NCBI RefSeq assembly: GCF_022829285.1
Contig: NZ_JAKSYI010000100.1
Location: 10,001-42,764, forward strand
Reading direction: 5' to 3'
Length of the DNA: 32,764 bases
Source of the DNA: Methylobacterium sp. J-078
Lineage (GTDB): Bacteria > Pseudomonadota > Alphaproteobacteria > Rhizobiales > Beijerinckiaceae
Made by a program: the position numbers and the translations under genes. The notes under the pieces were generated by a model. It was given only the letters and a program-made list of their open reading frames with translations. It was not told the origin of the DNA and did not search any database. Position 1 is the first letter of the stretch. The number at the start of each line of letters is the position of its first letter. Below are positions 1 to 7,831 of this stretch, piece by piece.

Positions 1-46
1 AGCTCGCGATTCGGCACCTCGCCCACCTGCGCGAGGCCCGCTAGGG

Positions 47-1033
47 TCAGGCCGACTTCGTCCGGAGCCGGGTGACGCTGTTCCAGGCCGGTGCCAGGAT
101 GAAGCTCGTCACCGGGATCAGGGCCGCGCCGACCACGAGGCCGACGAGGCCGGAGCCTGCGGCGGTGACGAGCCATTCCACCGTTCCGGCGAGCGGACCG
201 GCGACGTTCGCTGCGCCGACCGCGGCGGCGTGGATGGCATGTCCGATCTGGGGCAGGCCGTAGCTCTCCAGCCCGTGCACCAGGATGCCGCCGCCGACCC
301 AGATCATCGCGGCGGTGCCCACGATGGCCAGGATCTTGAGGAAGCCCGGCATGCCCTTGACCAGGGCGCGGCCGATGCCGCGCACCAGGCTGCCGAAGGC
401 CGATCGCGACGTGTTGGCCGCCATGGCGAGCCCGGCATCGTCGGCCTTCACGATCAGGGCGACGCCGCCATAGACCGCCACCGTGATGCCCACCGCCACC
501 ACCGCGAGGACGGCGGCCTTCATCCAGATGGAACCCTCGGGCAGGGCCGCGAGGGTGATGGCCATGATCTCTGCCGAGAGGATGAAGTCGGTCTTGATCG
601 CGCTGGAGACCTTCTGGTCCTCCAGGGCTTGGGCGTCTCCCGCGGACGCGTCGCGCTTCGCCTCGTGGGCCTGGTGCGGGAACAGCGCCTCGTAGACCTT
701 CTCGCTGCCCTCGTAGGAGAGATAGGCGCCGCCGAGCATCAGCAGGGGCGTGATCGCCCAGGGCGCGAAGGCGCCGAGCGCCAGGGCGGCTGGCAAGAGG
801 AACAGCAGCTTGTTGCGCAGGGAGCCGAGCGCGATGCGGCCGACGATGGGGAGCTCGCGCTCGGCGGCGAAGCCCACCACGTAGCGTGGGGTCACGGCGG
901 CATCGTCGATGACGACGCCCGCCGCCTTGATGCCCGCCCGCCCCGCCTGCGCCGCCACGTCGTCGAGGGAGGCCGCCGCCACCTTGGCGAGGCCCGCCAC
1001 GTCGTCGAGAAGCGCGATCAGTCCGATGCTCAC
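47..1033 (-). CDS. DUF808 (YedI-type) inner-membrane protein
   Basis: A 328-residue protein of the DUF808/YedI family, whose biochemical role is not known. The N-terminus (SIGLIALLDDVAGLAKVAA) is the family's characteristic opening. Hydrophobic segments lie at about residues 68-98, in a long stretch near 150-200, near 235-265 and at the C-terminus, so it should be an integral membrane protein. I chose the GTG at 1031-1033 because it matches the family start exactly and is preceded by a GAAGGAA ribosome-binding site. The open frame extends far upstream, but that part is a low-complexity shadow of the divergent regulator gene. The gene is divergent from the GlxA-type regulator, with about 200 bp between the two starts. 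Family assignment is firm; function is open. Confidence 0.9.
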   Translation of the reverse strand: MSIGLIALLDDVAGLAKVAAASLDDVAAQAGRAGIKAAGVVIDDAAVTPRYVVGFAAERELPIVGRIALGSLRNKLLFLLPAALALGAFAPWAITPLLMLGGAYLSYEGSEKVYEALFPHQAHEAKRDASAGDAQALEDQKVSSAIKTDFILSAEIMAITLAALPEGSIWMKAAVLAVVAVGITVAVYGGVALIVKADDAGLAMAANTSRSAFGSLVRGIGRALVKGMPGFLKILAIVGTAAMIWVGGGILVHGLESYGLPQIGHAIHAAAVGAANVAGPLAGTVEWLVTAAGSGLVGLVVGAALIPVTSFILAPAWNSVTRLRTKSA

Positions 1034-1234
1034 GGCGTATTCCTTCGTCGGTAGCTCCGGCCCCGCGTTCTTCGCTGCCAAGCTCCGCCCTCTCAGGAGA
1101 CGAACGAGGTGGCGATTTGATCCGAGGCGGCGTCGCGAAATGCGGACGGTCGCAAGAGCGGTGCCCGCCGCGATGGCAGGATGCGAGGGGACGATGACAT
1201 TGTGACCCGCGTCGGCGGGTGCCAGGATCGCCCC

Positions 1235-2296
1235 ATGCCCGTCCCCGCCCCTCACGCCCCACGCAGGCCCGGTCCCCGCCGGATTCTCATCCTGGCGGCG
1301 GCGCCCGCGCAACTCCTCGACATTGCCGGCCCCGCCGAGGTGCTGTCGCAGGCCAACCGCCTCTGGGCCGCGGACCATGGCGGGCCGGCGCTGTACGACG
1401 TCGCCTGCCATATCGTGCCCGAGCCGGGGTCCGCCGCCACCTCGGCCGGCCTCGCGATCGGCTCCAGCGTCGAGCGTGCGCAACTCGCCGGCTGGACGGA
1501 ACTCGACACGCTGATCGTCGCCGGTGGCGAGGGCGCACGCCGCCGCGCCGGCGAGGCGCCCCTCCGTGACCTCACCCGCGACCTCGCCGGCAAGGCCGCG
1601 CGCGTCGTCGGCATCTGCACCGGCGCCTTCATCCTGGGCGGGGCCGGTTGCCTGCACGGGCGCAGCGTGACGACGCATTGGCGCTGGTGCGCGGAACTCG
1701 GCCGCCGCCACCCGGATCTCGCGGTCGATCCCGAACCGATCTTCATCCAGGACGGAAACGTCTGGACGTCGGCGGGCATCACGGCGGGGATGGACCTGAC
1801 CCTGGCCCTCGTGGAGGCCGATCACGGCCACGGCCTCGCCTTGAGCATCGCGCGGGAACTCGTGATGTTCCTGCGCCGGCCGGGCGGGCAGAAGCAGTTC
1901 AGCACCGTGCTGTCCGCGCAGGCCGGTCTCTCCGTCCGGCTGGCGGACCTCGTCGCCTGGATGGGCGCGAACCTGCACAGGCCCCTCTGCGTGGAGGATC
2001 TGGCGGCGCGCGTCGGCCTCAGTCCCCGGCAGTTCGCCCGCGCCTTCCAGGGCGAGGTCGGAACCACGCCGGCCCGGATGCTGGAAACCTTGCGGGTCGA
2101 GACGGCGCGCCGGCTCCTCGAATCCGAGCAGGCCAACGTCTCGGCGGTGGCGCGGCTCTGCGGTTTCAAGGCCGACGAGACCATGCGGCGCGCCTTCCTG
2201 CGCCAGGTCGGCGTTCCGCCCGGCAATTACCGTGACCGCTTCCGGCGCACGCCCTCCCCGACAAACCTCACCTCACAGGATGCCCGCCATGCTTGA
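1235..2296 (+). CDS. GlxA-type transcriptional regulator (DJ-1/PfpI domain plus AraC HTH)
   Basis: A 353-residue cytoplasmic regulator. Residues about 15-205 form a DJ-1/PfpI amidase-like domain with the nucleophile-elbow region GICTGAFILGGAGCL (Cys near 126). Residues about 235-340 form a double helix-turn-helix AraC domain (CVEDLAARVGLSPRQFARAF and a second HTH around ARLCGFKADETMRRAF). The ATG at 1235 is chosen because the frame before it is low-complexity. Its 3' end overlaps the start of the inhA-like gene by 8 nt, so the two are probably co-transcribed. The regulator may control isonitrile hydratase and perhaps the convergent nitrile hydratase operon; that link is inferred from position only. 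Whether the N-terminal domain senses a ligand or has enzymatic activity cannot be read from sequence. Confidence 0.92.
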   Translation: MPVPAPHAPRRPGPRRILILAAAPAQLLDIAGPAEVLSQANRLWAADHGGPALYDVACHIVPEPGSAATSAGLAIGSSVERAQLAGWTELDTLIVAGGEGARRRAGEAPLRDLTRDLAGKAARVVGICTGAFILGGAGCLHGRSVTTHWRWCAELGRRHPDLAVDPEPIFIQDGNVWTSAGITAGMDLTLALVEADHGHGLALSIARELVMFLRRPGGQKQFSTVLSAQAGLSVRLADLVAWMGANLHRPLCVEDLAARVGLSPRQFARAFQGEVGTTPARMLETLRVETARRLLESEQANVSAVARLCGFKADETMRRAFLRQVGVPPGNYRDRFRRTPSPTNLTSQDARHA

Positions 2297-2987
2297 CCCC
2301 GACCGCCACCTCCAGATCGGCTCCCTCCTCTTCGAGGGCATCGACCAGATCGACCTGACCGGGCCGTTCGAGGTGCTGTCGCGCATCCCGAACGCGACCT
2401 ACCGGATCTACGCCCGGGACACCGCGCCGGTCCGCGACCTCCGGGGTCTGCGCCTGACCGCCGATGCGGCGCTGGCCGAGGCACCGCCCCTCGACGTGCT
2501 GCACGTGCCGGGGGGCTACGGCCAGGAGGCCCTGATGGAGGACGCGGTCGTCCTCGACTGGGTCCGGCGACAGGCCGCGGGGGCACTCTGCGTCTTCTCC
2601 GTCTGTACCGGCGCGCTGATCTGCGGGGCCGCCGGGCTCCTGAAGGGGCGGCGGGCCACCACCCACTGGAACTCGCACCATCTCCTGCATCATTTCGGGG
2701 CGATCCCGGTGGATGCGCGGGTGGTCGAGGACGGCGCGCTCGTTACCGCCGCCGGGGTCACCGCCGGCATCGACGGAGCCCTCACGGTGGCGGCGCGCCT
2801 GCGCGGCGAGGCGGCGGCGCAGCTCATTCAGCTCTACATGACCTACGCGCCCGAGCCGCCCTTCGATGCGGGCACGCCGGAACGGGCGCCGCCGGCCGTC
2901 CTCGAACAGGCGCGGGCGGCGGCGGCCGACATCACCGCGCGGCGGACGGAGACGGCCCGGCGGATTCAAGGCCGCCTCGGCCTCTGA
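2289..2987 (+). CDS. inhA: Isonitrile hydratase-like DJ-1/PfpI protein
   Basis: A 232-residue DJ-1/PfpI protein closely resembling Pseudomonas putida isonitrile hydratase (InhA), which hydrates isonitriles to N-substituted formamides. The recognisable landmarks are GIDQIDLTGPFEVL with the aspartate at 22, DVLHVPGGYGQEALMED, and the nucleophile segment SVCTGALICGAAGLL followed by KGRRATTHW. Cys106, Thr107 and Asp22 correspond with a constant offset of five to the catalytic Cys101, Thr102 and Asp17 as I remember them from InhA. The ATG at 2289 has AGGA eight bases upstream and overlaps the preceding stop (ATGCTTGA); an in-frame ATG at 2280 is the alternative start. Convergent with the nitrile hydratase accessory gene. 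Related DJ-1 amidases have other substrates, so the substrate is likely but not certain. Confidence 0.85.
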   Translation: MLDPDRHLQIGSLLFEGIDQIDLTGPFEVLSRIPNATYRIYARDTAPVRDLRGLRLTADAALAEAPPLDVLHVPGGYGQEALMEDAVVLDWVRRQAAGALCVFSVCTGALICGAAGLLKGRRATTHWNSHHLLHHFGAIPVDARVVEDGALVTAAGVTAGIDGALTVAARLRGEAAAQLIQLYMTYAPEPPFDAGTPERAPPAVLEQARAAAADITARRTETARRIQGRLGL

Positions 2988-3012
2988 GGTCCGGCTCGCG
3001 GGACGACCTCAG
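2984..3012. terminator. Inverted repeat between convergent inhA and nitrile hydratase operon
   Basis: CTGAGGTC (2984-2991) and GACCTCAG (3005-3012) form a perfect 8-bp inverted repeat with a 13-nt loop. Both stop codons, 2985-2987 on the plus strand and 3009-3011 on the minus strand, lie inside the arms. There is no T-tract. Its position between convergent genes suggests a bidirectional transcription end, but this is inferred. Confidence 0.45.
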
Positions 3013-3362
3013 GCGCCGGAGCCCAGGGGGTCGTTCGCCAGGGGGTCGTTCGCCAAGAGGATCGGCGCGCCGTGCGGGGTCGCGGCGGCCGCGCGGGCGA
3101 AGGCCGCCCGGCGCTCCGCGAGGAGGCCGGGGGCCAGCACCTCGCGGGCGGCCAGCAGGTCTTCCAGGGTGTCGAGCCAGGCGGCGTAGTCCGCCGCCCG
3201 TCCGGTCCGGCGCGTGTGGGCGCCGAGCGCCTCGGCCCAGGCGCTCCAGTCGAACAGGCCGCGATCGTGCAGGGCCACCACGAGGGCGAAGGCCTGGGCC
3301 TCCCAGGGCTCGGCGAAGACCGGATCGGCCGCGCCGCCGAGCGGGATGGGGCCGGTGCTCAC
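3009..3362 (-). CDS. Nitrile hydratase accessory (activator-type) protein
   Basis: A 117-residue protein of the nitrile hydratase accessory/activator family, related in fold to the N-terminal part of the beta subunit; such proteins help insert the metal into the alpha subunit. Visible family features are FAEPWEAQAFALVVALHDRG, then FDWSAWAEALGAH and YAAWLDTLEDLLAAREV. The GTG at 3360-3362 overlaps the beta-subunit stop by four bases (GTGA), which fixes the start and indicates translational coupling. The C-terminus carries a duplicated pentapeptide (LANDP LANDP) caused by a perfect 15-bp tandem repeat at 3026-3055. It is the last gene of a three-gene operon. Confidence 0.88.
   Translation of the reverse strand: MSTGPIPLGGAADPVFAEPWEAQAFALVVALHDRGLFDWSAWAEALGAHTRRTGRAADYAAWLDTLEDLLAAREVLAPGLLAERRAAFARAAAATPHGAPILLANDPLANDPLGSGA
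3026..3055. repeat. 15-bp perfect tandem repeat in the accessory gene
   Basis: GGGGGTCGTTCGCCA occurs twice head to tail. It keeps the reading frame and adds five residues near the C-terminus of the nitrile hydratase accessory protein. It looks like recent slippage. Confidence 0.9.
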
Positions 3363-4051
3363 GCTACGGGCTCCGGATGCAGCGGCTCCGGATCGACCGG
3401 CTCCAGGTAGCTCTCGAACGCGTTCACCGAGACCGCGTGGCCCGCCTCCGCCGCGTCGCCCCAGAGGTCGCGGCCGGCGAAGCGGACGGTGTAGAGCCAT
3501 TGCGGCGCCTCGCCGGCGAGGTTCGCGTTCGTGTCCGGGAAGACGAAGCCGCCATGCACGGCCTCCACCGTGCCGACCTGCCCGCGCACGTAGCGCGGCA
3601 GGCGGGTATGGCCGGTGGGATTGATCCGGCGGGCGCGCACGCGCGCGCCCGGCGCGAAGCGCGCGGGGGTGGCGACGGGCCGGTCGCTCGGGAAACCGCC
3701 CGCGAAGAGCGGCGCCACCGCCTCGCCCCGCAGCACCCGCTTGACCGGAAGGGCCGGTATCGAGACCGTGCCGGAGGCCAGTTCGTCCGCCGTGGCGAGG
3801 CCGTGGGCCTGGATTTGACGTTCCAGGGCCTTGAGCCAGATCGCGTAGTAGCTCGAGGTGAGGTACTCGCCCGGCGGCAGGGCCTCGCGGGCGGCGCGGC
3901 TCGCATCAAGGTTCCAGGTGCCGGTGAAGCCCATCGCCATGGCGAGCCCGAAGACGCGCTTCTCCCAAGATGCATGGAAGCGCGGCTCCTCCGCCTCCGG
4001 GGCGACCGGGCCGAAGCCGTGCATGCCGCCGAGGTCCTGTCCGCCGTTCAT
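3359..4051 (-). CDS. nthB: Nitrile hydratase beta subunit
   Basis: A 230-residue beta subunit of nitrile hydratase, which converts nitriles to amides. The N-terminus [16 protein letters not shown] is typical of the family. The helical domain (residues about 25-95, with [16 protein letters not shown]) is followed by the SH3-like C-terminal barrel ([49 protein letters not shown]). The conserved arginine region DASRAARE, which contacts the modified cysteines of alpha, is present. The ATG at 4049-4051 overlaps the alpha stop by four bases (ATGA). The length is normal for the family. Confidence 0.95.
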   Translation of the reverse strand: MNGGQDLGGMHGFGPVAPEAEEPRFHASWEKRVFGLAMAMGFTGTWNLDASRAAREALPPGEYLTSSYYAIWLKALERQIQAHGLATADELASGTVSIPALPVKRVLRGEAVAPLFAGGFPSDRPVATPARFAPGARVRARRINPTGHTRLPRYVRGQVGTVEAVHGGFVFPDTNANLAGEAPQWLYTVRFAGRDLWGDAAEAGHAVSVNAFESYLEPVDPEPLHPEPVA

Positions 4052-4692
4052 GTGTTTCGCTCCGGCGTGCGCGCCAAGCCGGTGCCGATCATCGCATCCC
4101 GGGTGACGAGGGCGGCGAGCGCGGCCTCGTCGAGGCCGTCCGTTCCGGCGGGTCGCATCGGCAGCACCATGTAGCGAAGTTCGGCGGTGGAATCCCAGAC
4201 CCGGATGCGCTGGTCGGCCGGGAGCGTCACGCCGAATTCGGCCAGCACCGCCCGCGGCTCGATCACGGCGCGGGAGCGATAGGGCGGCGACTTGTACCAG
4301 ACCGGCGGCAGTCCGAGCACCGGCCAGGGGTAGCACGAGCAAAGGGTGCAGACGACGAGGTTGTGTTCCTCGGGCGTGTTGGCGACGACCACCATGTGCT
4401 CGCCGCCGCGCCCGCCAATCCCGATCTCGCGCAACGCCGGGGTGGCGTCGGCGAGGAGGCGCGCGCGGAAAGCGGGATCGACCCAGGCCCGCGCCACCGC
4501 GCGGGCGCCGTTATGCGGGCCGACCTTGGTCTCGTAGGTCTCGATCAGCGCATCGAGGGCGGCCGGGTCGACGTAGCCCTTCTCCACGAGGACGGATTCC
4601 AGCGCCCGGACGCGCAAGTCCATCGGCGAGAGTTCGCTCGCGGGGTGGGAATGGTCGTGATCGTGGTCTGCGTGATCGTGGTCGTGCGCCAT
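4048..4692 (-). CDS. nthA: Nitrile hydratase alpha subunit, cobalt type
   Basis: A 214-residue alpha subunit that carries the active-site metal. The claw motif [10 protein letters not shown] gives Cys115, Cys118, Ser119 and Cys120. Threonine after the first cysteine and tyrosine after the last are the signature of cobalt rather than iron enzymes. The N-terminus is a His/Asp repeat, [16 protein letters not shown], which may bind metal. The ATG at 4690-4692 follows a GGGAG element and is the first gene of the alpha-beta-accessory operon; all junctions are 4-nt overlaps. No amidase that would process the amide product is in the window. The operon lies next to inhA, so the neighbourhood handles both R-CN and R-NC compounds. 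Confidence 0.95.
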   Translation of the reverse strand: MAHDHDHADHDHDHSHPASELSPMDLRVRALESVLVEKGYVDPAALDALIETYETKVGPHNGARAVARAWVDPAFRARLLADATPALREIGIGGRGGEHMVVVANTPEEHNLVVCTLCSCYPWPVLGLPPVWYKSPPYRSRAVIEPRAVLAEFGVTLPADQRIRVWDSTAELRYMVLPMRPAGTDGLDEAALAALVTRDAMIGTGLARTPERNT

Positions 4693-4782
4693 GTTCGGTC
4701 TCCCGTCCCCATCGTAAGGGATGCGGCCGCGACCGTCACGGGCCGAGCCCGGTTGTCGACGGCCGGCACCGCCCGTCCCGAG

Positions 4783-4925
4783 ATTGCCCTGGCGGGCTTG
4801 GGCTTTGTCGGGCATTCCGGAAGCCTCACCGCACGGTCCGGCACGCGTTGCCAGGTCCGGCGCGGCGCGATCCACGCGGTGATCGGCCCGAACGGCGTCG
4901 CCAAGAGCAAACCGTTCGCCTTACG
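4783..4925 (+). pseudogene. Decayed fragment of a LivG-like ABC transporter ATPase
   Basis: A short plus-strand reading resembles the N-terminus of branched-chain amino acid/urea ABC ATPases: [15 protein letters not shown], then [15 protein letters not shown]. The P-loop continues as GPNGVAKSK instead of GPNGAGKST, so the nucleotide-binding site is destroyed, and no start codon or downstream domain follows. It is a remnant. The rest of the 340-bp gap between nitrile hydratase and the transposase scar holds no gene that I can support, apart from the presumed nthA promoter. Confidence 0.6.
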
Positions 4926-5032
4926 CGCTGACCATGCGCGAAAGCCCGCGGTGGCGGCGGCGCCCCTGACCTGACCGGCTGGTTTTGGACCGGGCTGATC
5001 GAGAGGATCAGCCAAGACCGAAGGAGCGGGAC

Positions 5033-5185
5033 ATGAAGCGAGGTCAGAAGACAGGTGCGGAGCAGGTGGTTCTGACGCTGCGCCAGATCGAAGGTTCAAA
5101 CGGCACAGGGCAAGAGTTTGGCGCTGGCCTGCAAGGAGGCGGAGATCTCTGAGCGGAGCGAATATCGCGGCCGTGCCTCGTGCGA
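5033..5185 (+). pseudogene. IS3-family transposase orfA remnant
   Basis: ATG at 5033 with an AAGGAG site opens the typical IS3-family orfA start (MKRGQKTGAEQVVLTLRQIE). A one-base insertion near 5094 then shifts the frame. In the next frame the sequence continues as VQTAQGKSLALACKEAEISE, the usual continuation of this helix-turn-helix protein, before degenerating at about 5165. The sequence just upstream (about 4970-5032, with the hairpin GGCTGATCGAGAGGATCAGCC) is probably the left end of the element. No orfB or right terminal repeat is visible, so the element is a dead fragment. Bases 5186-5324 hold nothing recognisable. Confidence 0.75.
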
Positions 5186-5324
5186 GCCACGGATCGAGGC
5201 CCGGCCGCGCCAGGTTCGAGTATGGTCCTGAGCGCCGCGCACCGATGGCGACGCCGGAGGCCTCGCCCGGATCTCGATGCGCGAACGGTCCGGAGCCGAG
5301 CTCCAAGCCTCGTTCGGCGAACGG

Positions 5325-6128
5325 TTAGCCGGCCGTCGCTTCCGCGATGGCGAAGCGCATGTAGGCAAGCCCCTCTCGAACTGTCTCGACCGGCACGCGC
5401 CCCATCGCGCCCGCATGGGCCGCCAAGGCATCCCGGATGATGGGATGCCACCGCGCCGGGTGCACGGCGAGGGCGTGACGGCCCCCGCCCTCCTTGGAGA
5501 CGACGCCTCCGGTTTCCAGGGCGCAGGCGATGCGCGCCACGCCGAGGACGCCCCAGGCCAGGGCCTCGGCGTTGGCATCCTCCCCGGGCGCCTTCGCGGC
5601 CAGCCCCGCCTCGGCCTGCGTGATCCAGGGCAGCCAGTATCCCCGCAGGTTCTCGATCTGGTAGGTCCGCACCGCGTCGCCGTCGTCGGCGATGCCGAGT
5701 TCGCTCGGCGGCGGACCGAACGCGGTCAGCCCATGGCGGGCCAGGCAGCGCCACACGACCGGGTTGACCTCCCGACAGACCTCGCCGGTCCGGAAGCGAC
5801 CATCCAGGCTGAACGGCAAGACCGCATACTGCGCCGGCACCCGTCCGAGCGCCTCGGCGGTCAGGTAGAAGCCGTCGAAACAGGCGCCGCCGGCCTGCGC
5901 CAGTCCGGCGTGGACGCGTTCGAGGGCGGCGCAATCCCGTGCTGCCGGCTCACGATCCAGCACCGCGACGAAGTCCATGTCGCTCGCCCCGGGCCGGAAG
6001 TCGTCGAGCGCGACCGATCCGACGAGGTACAAGCCCCGGAGGACCGGCATCCCCTCGGCATCCAGACGCCGCCTGTAGTCGGCGACGACCGAGTCGACAC
6101 GGCTTGGAAGCGAGACCACTCGGCTCAT
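5325..6128 (-). CDS. Nucleotidyltransferase-domain protein (AadA-like architecture)
   Basis: A 267-residue protein with an N-terminal polymerase-beta-type nucleotidyltransferase fold. The motif LYLVGSVALDDFRPGASDMD gives Gly37-Ser38 and the metal-binding Asp50 and Asp52. The remainder is helical and resembles the C-terminal domain of aminoglycoside adenylyltransferases (DUF4111-like), for example YCxx-free stretches such as YQIENLRGYWLPWITQAE. ATG at 6126-6128 is chosen over an upstream GTG because GGAG lies eight bases before it. It might adenylylate an aminoglycoside or another small molecule, but resistance cannot be claimed from sequence. Divergent from the peptidase gene. Confidence 0.8.
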   Translation of the reverse strand: MSRVVSLPSRVDSVVADYRRRLDAEGMPVLRGLYLVGSVALDDFRPGASDMDFVAVLDREPAARDCAALERVHAGLAQAGGACFDGFYLTAEALGRVPAQYAVLPFSLDGRFRTGEVCREVNPVVWRCLARHGLTAFGPPPSELGIADDGDAVRTYQIENLRGYWLPWITQAEAGLAAKAPGEDANAEALAWGVLGVARIACALETGGVVSKEGGGRHALAVHPARWHPIIRDALAAHAGAMGRVPVETVREGLAYMRFAIAEATAG

Positions 6129-6348
6129 GGCGTACACTCCGGGGCTGGCCGACGACGCAATCGGCCACCGACTTCACCAGCCGACCGCTCCGGTTCAAGC
6201 CGACAGTTCGGGGGAAACCGGTGGACCGGGTCAAGTCCACGTGAGCCTTGCGGGTCAGGCACGTCGTTCGGATGGCGCGACTCACCTCGACGGTCCAAAC
6301 TCTCCCCGCACCCGATTCGAACGCGGCTTGGAGCCGCGAGAAGGCTGC

Positions 6349-7044
6349 ATGAGGTCCGTCGTACTTCCGCTCATCCTGGGTGCCGTCGCCGTGGCCCTGA
6401 TCCATTTCGCCTACCCGGCGGCCGCCGCGGCCGGGTGCCCGTCCTGCTACGGCTTCACCGAAGTCGAGGACGGCCTCTATGTCGAGCGCGGCATGCCGCC
6501 GGATCGTCGGGAGGCGGCGAGGGCCACGGTCGAGGCGGCCCGGGCGAGGGTCCGAGCCTCCTACGGGGACCTGCGCTCCAGCCCGCGCATCCTGCTGTGC
6601 GGTACCGACGCCTGCTATCGCCCCCTCGGCGGCGGCTCCCGCGGCATCGCGCTCCTCGACCAAGTGCTGGTCCTGTCGCCGCGCGGCGCCGACGTCGTCA
6701 TCGCGGCCCACGAACTCGCCCATGCCGAGCTCCATCGGCGCATCGGCCCGGTGGCCACGCTGTCACGCTCGGTGCCCCAATGGTTCGACGAAGGGCTGGC
6801 GGTGGTGGTCTCGGACGACCCGCGCTACCTCAGCCCCGGTCCCGACCGCTGCCGCGCCGAACCCGGTGGCGACATGCCGGCCTCCCGTGCCGCCTGGATC
6901 GAGACCGCCGACAGCGCCGGCCTCTATGCCAGGGCCGCCTGCAAGGTCAGCCGATGGCTCGACGCCCATGACGGGCGGGCCGGCCTCCTGCGCCTCGTGG
7001 CGGGCGGGTCCTTCCGAGACCTCGCGCCTGGCACGGAATCTTGA
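6349..7044 (+). CDS. Secreted HExxH-type metallopeptidase-like protein
   Basis: A 231-residue exported protein with a signal peptide or signal anchor at residues 1-28 (VLPLILGAVAVALIHFAYPAAAAA). The motif AAHELAHAELH gives His121-Glu122-x-x-His125. WFDEGLAVVVSD supplies Glu148 as a likely third zinc ligand, a gluzincin-like arrangement. Four further cysteines (GCPSC near 30-33, Cys84, Cys89) could form disulfides in the periplasm. ATG at 6349 is preceded by GAGAAGG. Substrate unknown. It is a short member compared with characterised peptidases and could be a single-domain peptidase of the MA clan. No operon partner is evident: 196 bp separate it from the next gene. Confidence 0.75.
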   Translation: MRSVVLPLILGAVAVALIHFAYPAAAAAGCPSCYGFTEVEDGLYVERGMPPDRREAARATVEAARARVRASYGDLRSSPRILLCGTDACYRPLGGGSRGIALLDQVLVLSPRGADVVIAAHELAHAELHRRIGPVATLSRSVPQWFDEGLAVVVSDDPRYLSPGPDRCRAEPGGDMPASRAAWIETADSAGLYARAACKVSRWLDAHDGRAGLLRLVAGGSFRDLAPGTES

Positions 7045-7240
7045 GCATCCGGGCCGCACGGCCGGCTTGGCATCCGGATTGAGGTTGGGATAGCCTGGCG
7101 CCAGGCCGATGCTGCCTGCCGCTCGCCCCGGGAACGGGATGGTGAAAGCATCGCGGACGACCAACCCAACCCGTGTCCCTGACCGGCGCCGGGTCGGCAA
7201 TGCGGGCACCGACGATCCGACGCCGGCATGGGAGAGCACC

Positions 7241-7813
7241 ATGACGACCGTCGACCAAGCCAAGGCCATGGCCAAGCGCCTGCGCGCCTCGCTGGCCGCG
7301 CGCGACCTTTCCGTCTCGCACGCGACCGCCCTCGAACTCGTCGCCGCGAGCCTCGGTCACGAGGACTGGAACACCGCCTGCGCCGCCCTCGAACAGCCCG
7401 CGGATGACGGCATCCGCTTCCTGGAGGCGGTCCCGATCCTGCGCATCTTCGACGAGGCCAAGGCGCGCGAGTTCTACTGCGGCTTCCTCGGCTTCGCGCC
7501 CGGCTTCGAGCACCGCTTCGAGCCGGGCCTGCCGCTCTACATGGAGGTCGCCCGTGCCGGCCTTAGACTGCACCTGTCCGAGCATCACGGTGACGCCAGC
7601 CCCGGCTCGACCGTGTTCGTGCGCATGCGGGGCGTCCACGCCTTCCACCGGGAGTTGACGGACAGGCGTTACGGCTATGCCCGGCCCGGCATCGAGCGGG
7701 TCCCATGGGGGGACGTACTGGAGGTCGCCGATCCCTTCGGCAACCGCCTGCGGTTCTGTCAGCATCGCGACGAGGGGGCCGGGCAGAGGCCGGGCCGATC
7801 CGCCATCGGTTGA
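7241..7813 (+). CDS. Glyoxalase/bleomycin-resistance (VOC) family protein with N-terminal helical domain
   Basis: A 190-residue protein. Residues 1-55 form a helical segment (TTVDQAKAMAKRLRASLAAR, LELVAASLGHEDWNTACAAL) found attached to many proteobacterial glyoxalase-related proteins. Residues about 60-180 are a single VOC unit (VPILRIFDEAKAREFYCGFL, then WGDVLEVADPFGNRLRFC). The likely metal ligands are a His and Glu pair, but I cannot assign all of them. ATG at 7241 follows GGGAGAGC. The YjbR-family gene begins 18 bp downstream, so the two are likely co-transcribed. Such proteins range from lyases to drug-binding proteins; substrate unknown. Confidence 0.85.
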   Translation: MTTVDQAKAMAKRLRASLAARDLSVSHATALELVAASLGHEDWNTACAALEQPADDGIRFLEAVPILRIFDEAKAREFYCGFLGFAPGFEHRFEPGLPLYMEVARAGLRLHLSEHHGDASPGSTVFVRMRGVHAFHRELTDRRYGYARPGIERVPWGDVLEVADPFGNRLRFCQHRDEGAGQRPGRSAIG

Positions 7814-7831
7814 GAGGATGAGGGGGGGGCG

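Noticed and set aside
230..1054. 274-aa plus-strand frame opposite the DUF808 gene
   Set aside because: His/Arg/Gly-rich antisense translation without a ribosome-binding site or recognisable domain.
1034..1978. Upstream extension of the DUF808 protein to 643 aa
   Set aside because: The extra 315 residues are antisense to the GlxA-type regulator and low-complexity. The family N-terminus and a ribosome-binding site sit at the GTG at 1033.
5325..6128. Aminoglycoside resistance gene
   Set aside because: The nucleotidyltransferase motif and overall layout fit, but conservation outside the active site is too weak by eye to claim resistance; it is annotated by domain only.
5277..6971. 564-aa plus-strand frame
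   Set aside because: It overlaps the nucleotidyltransferase on the other strand and the peptidase in another frame. The translation has no domain and is rich in Arg, Pro and Gly, typical of shadow frames.
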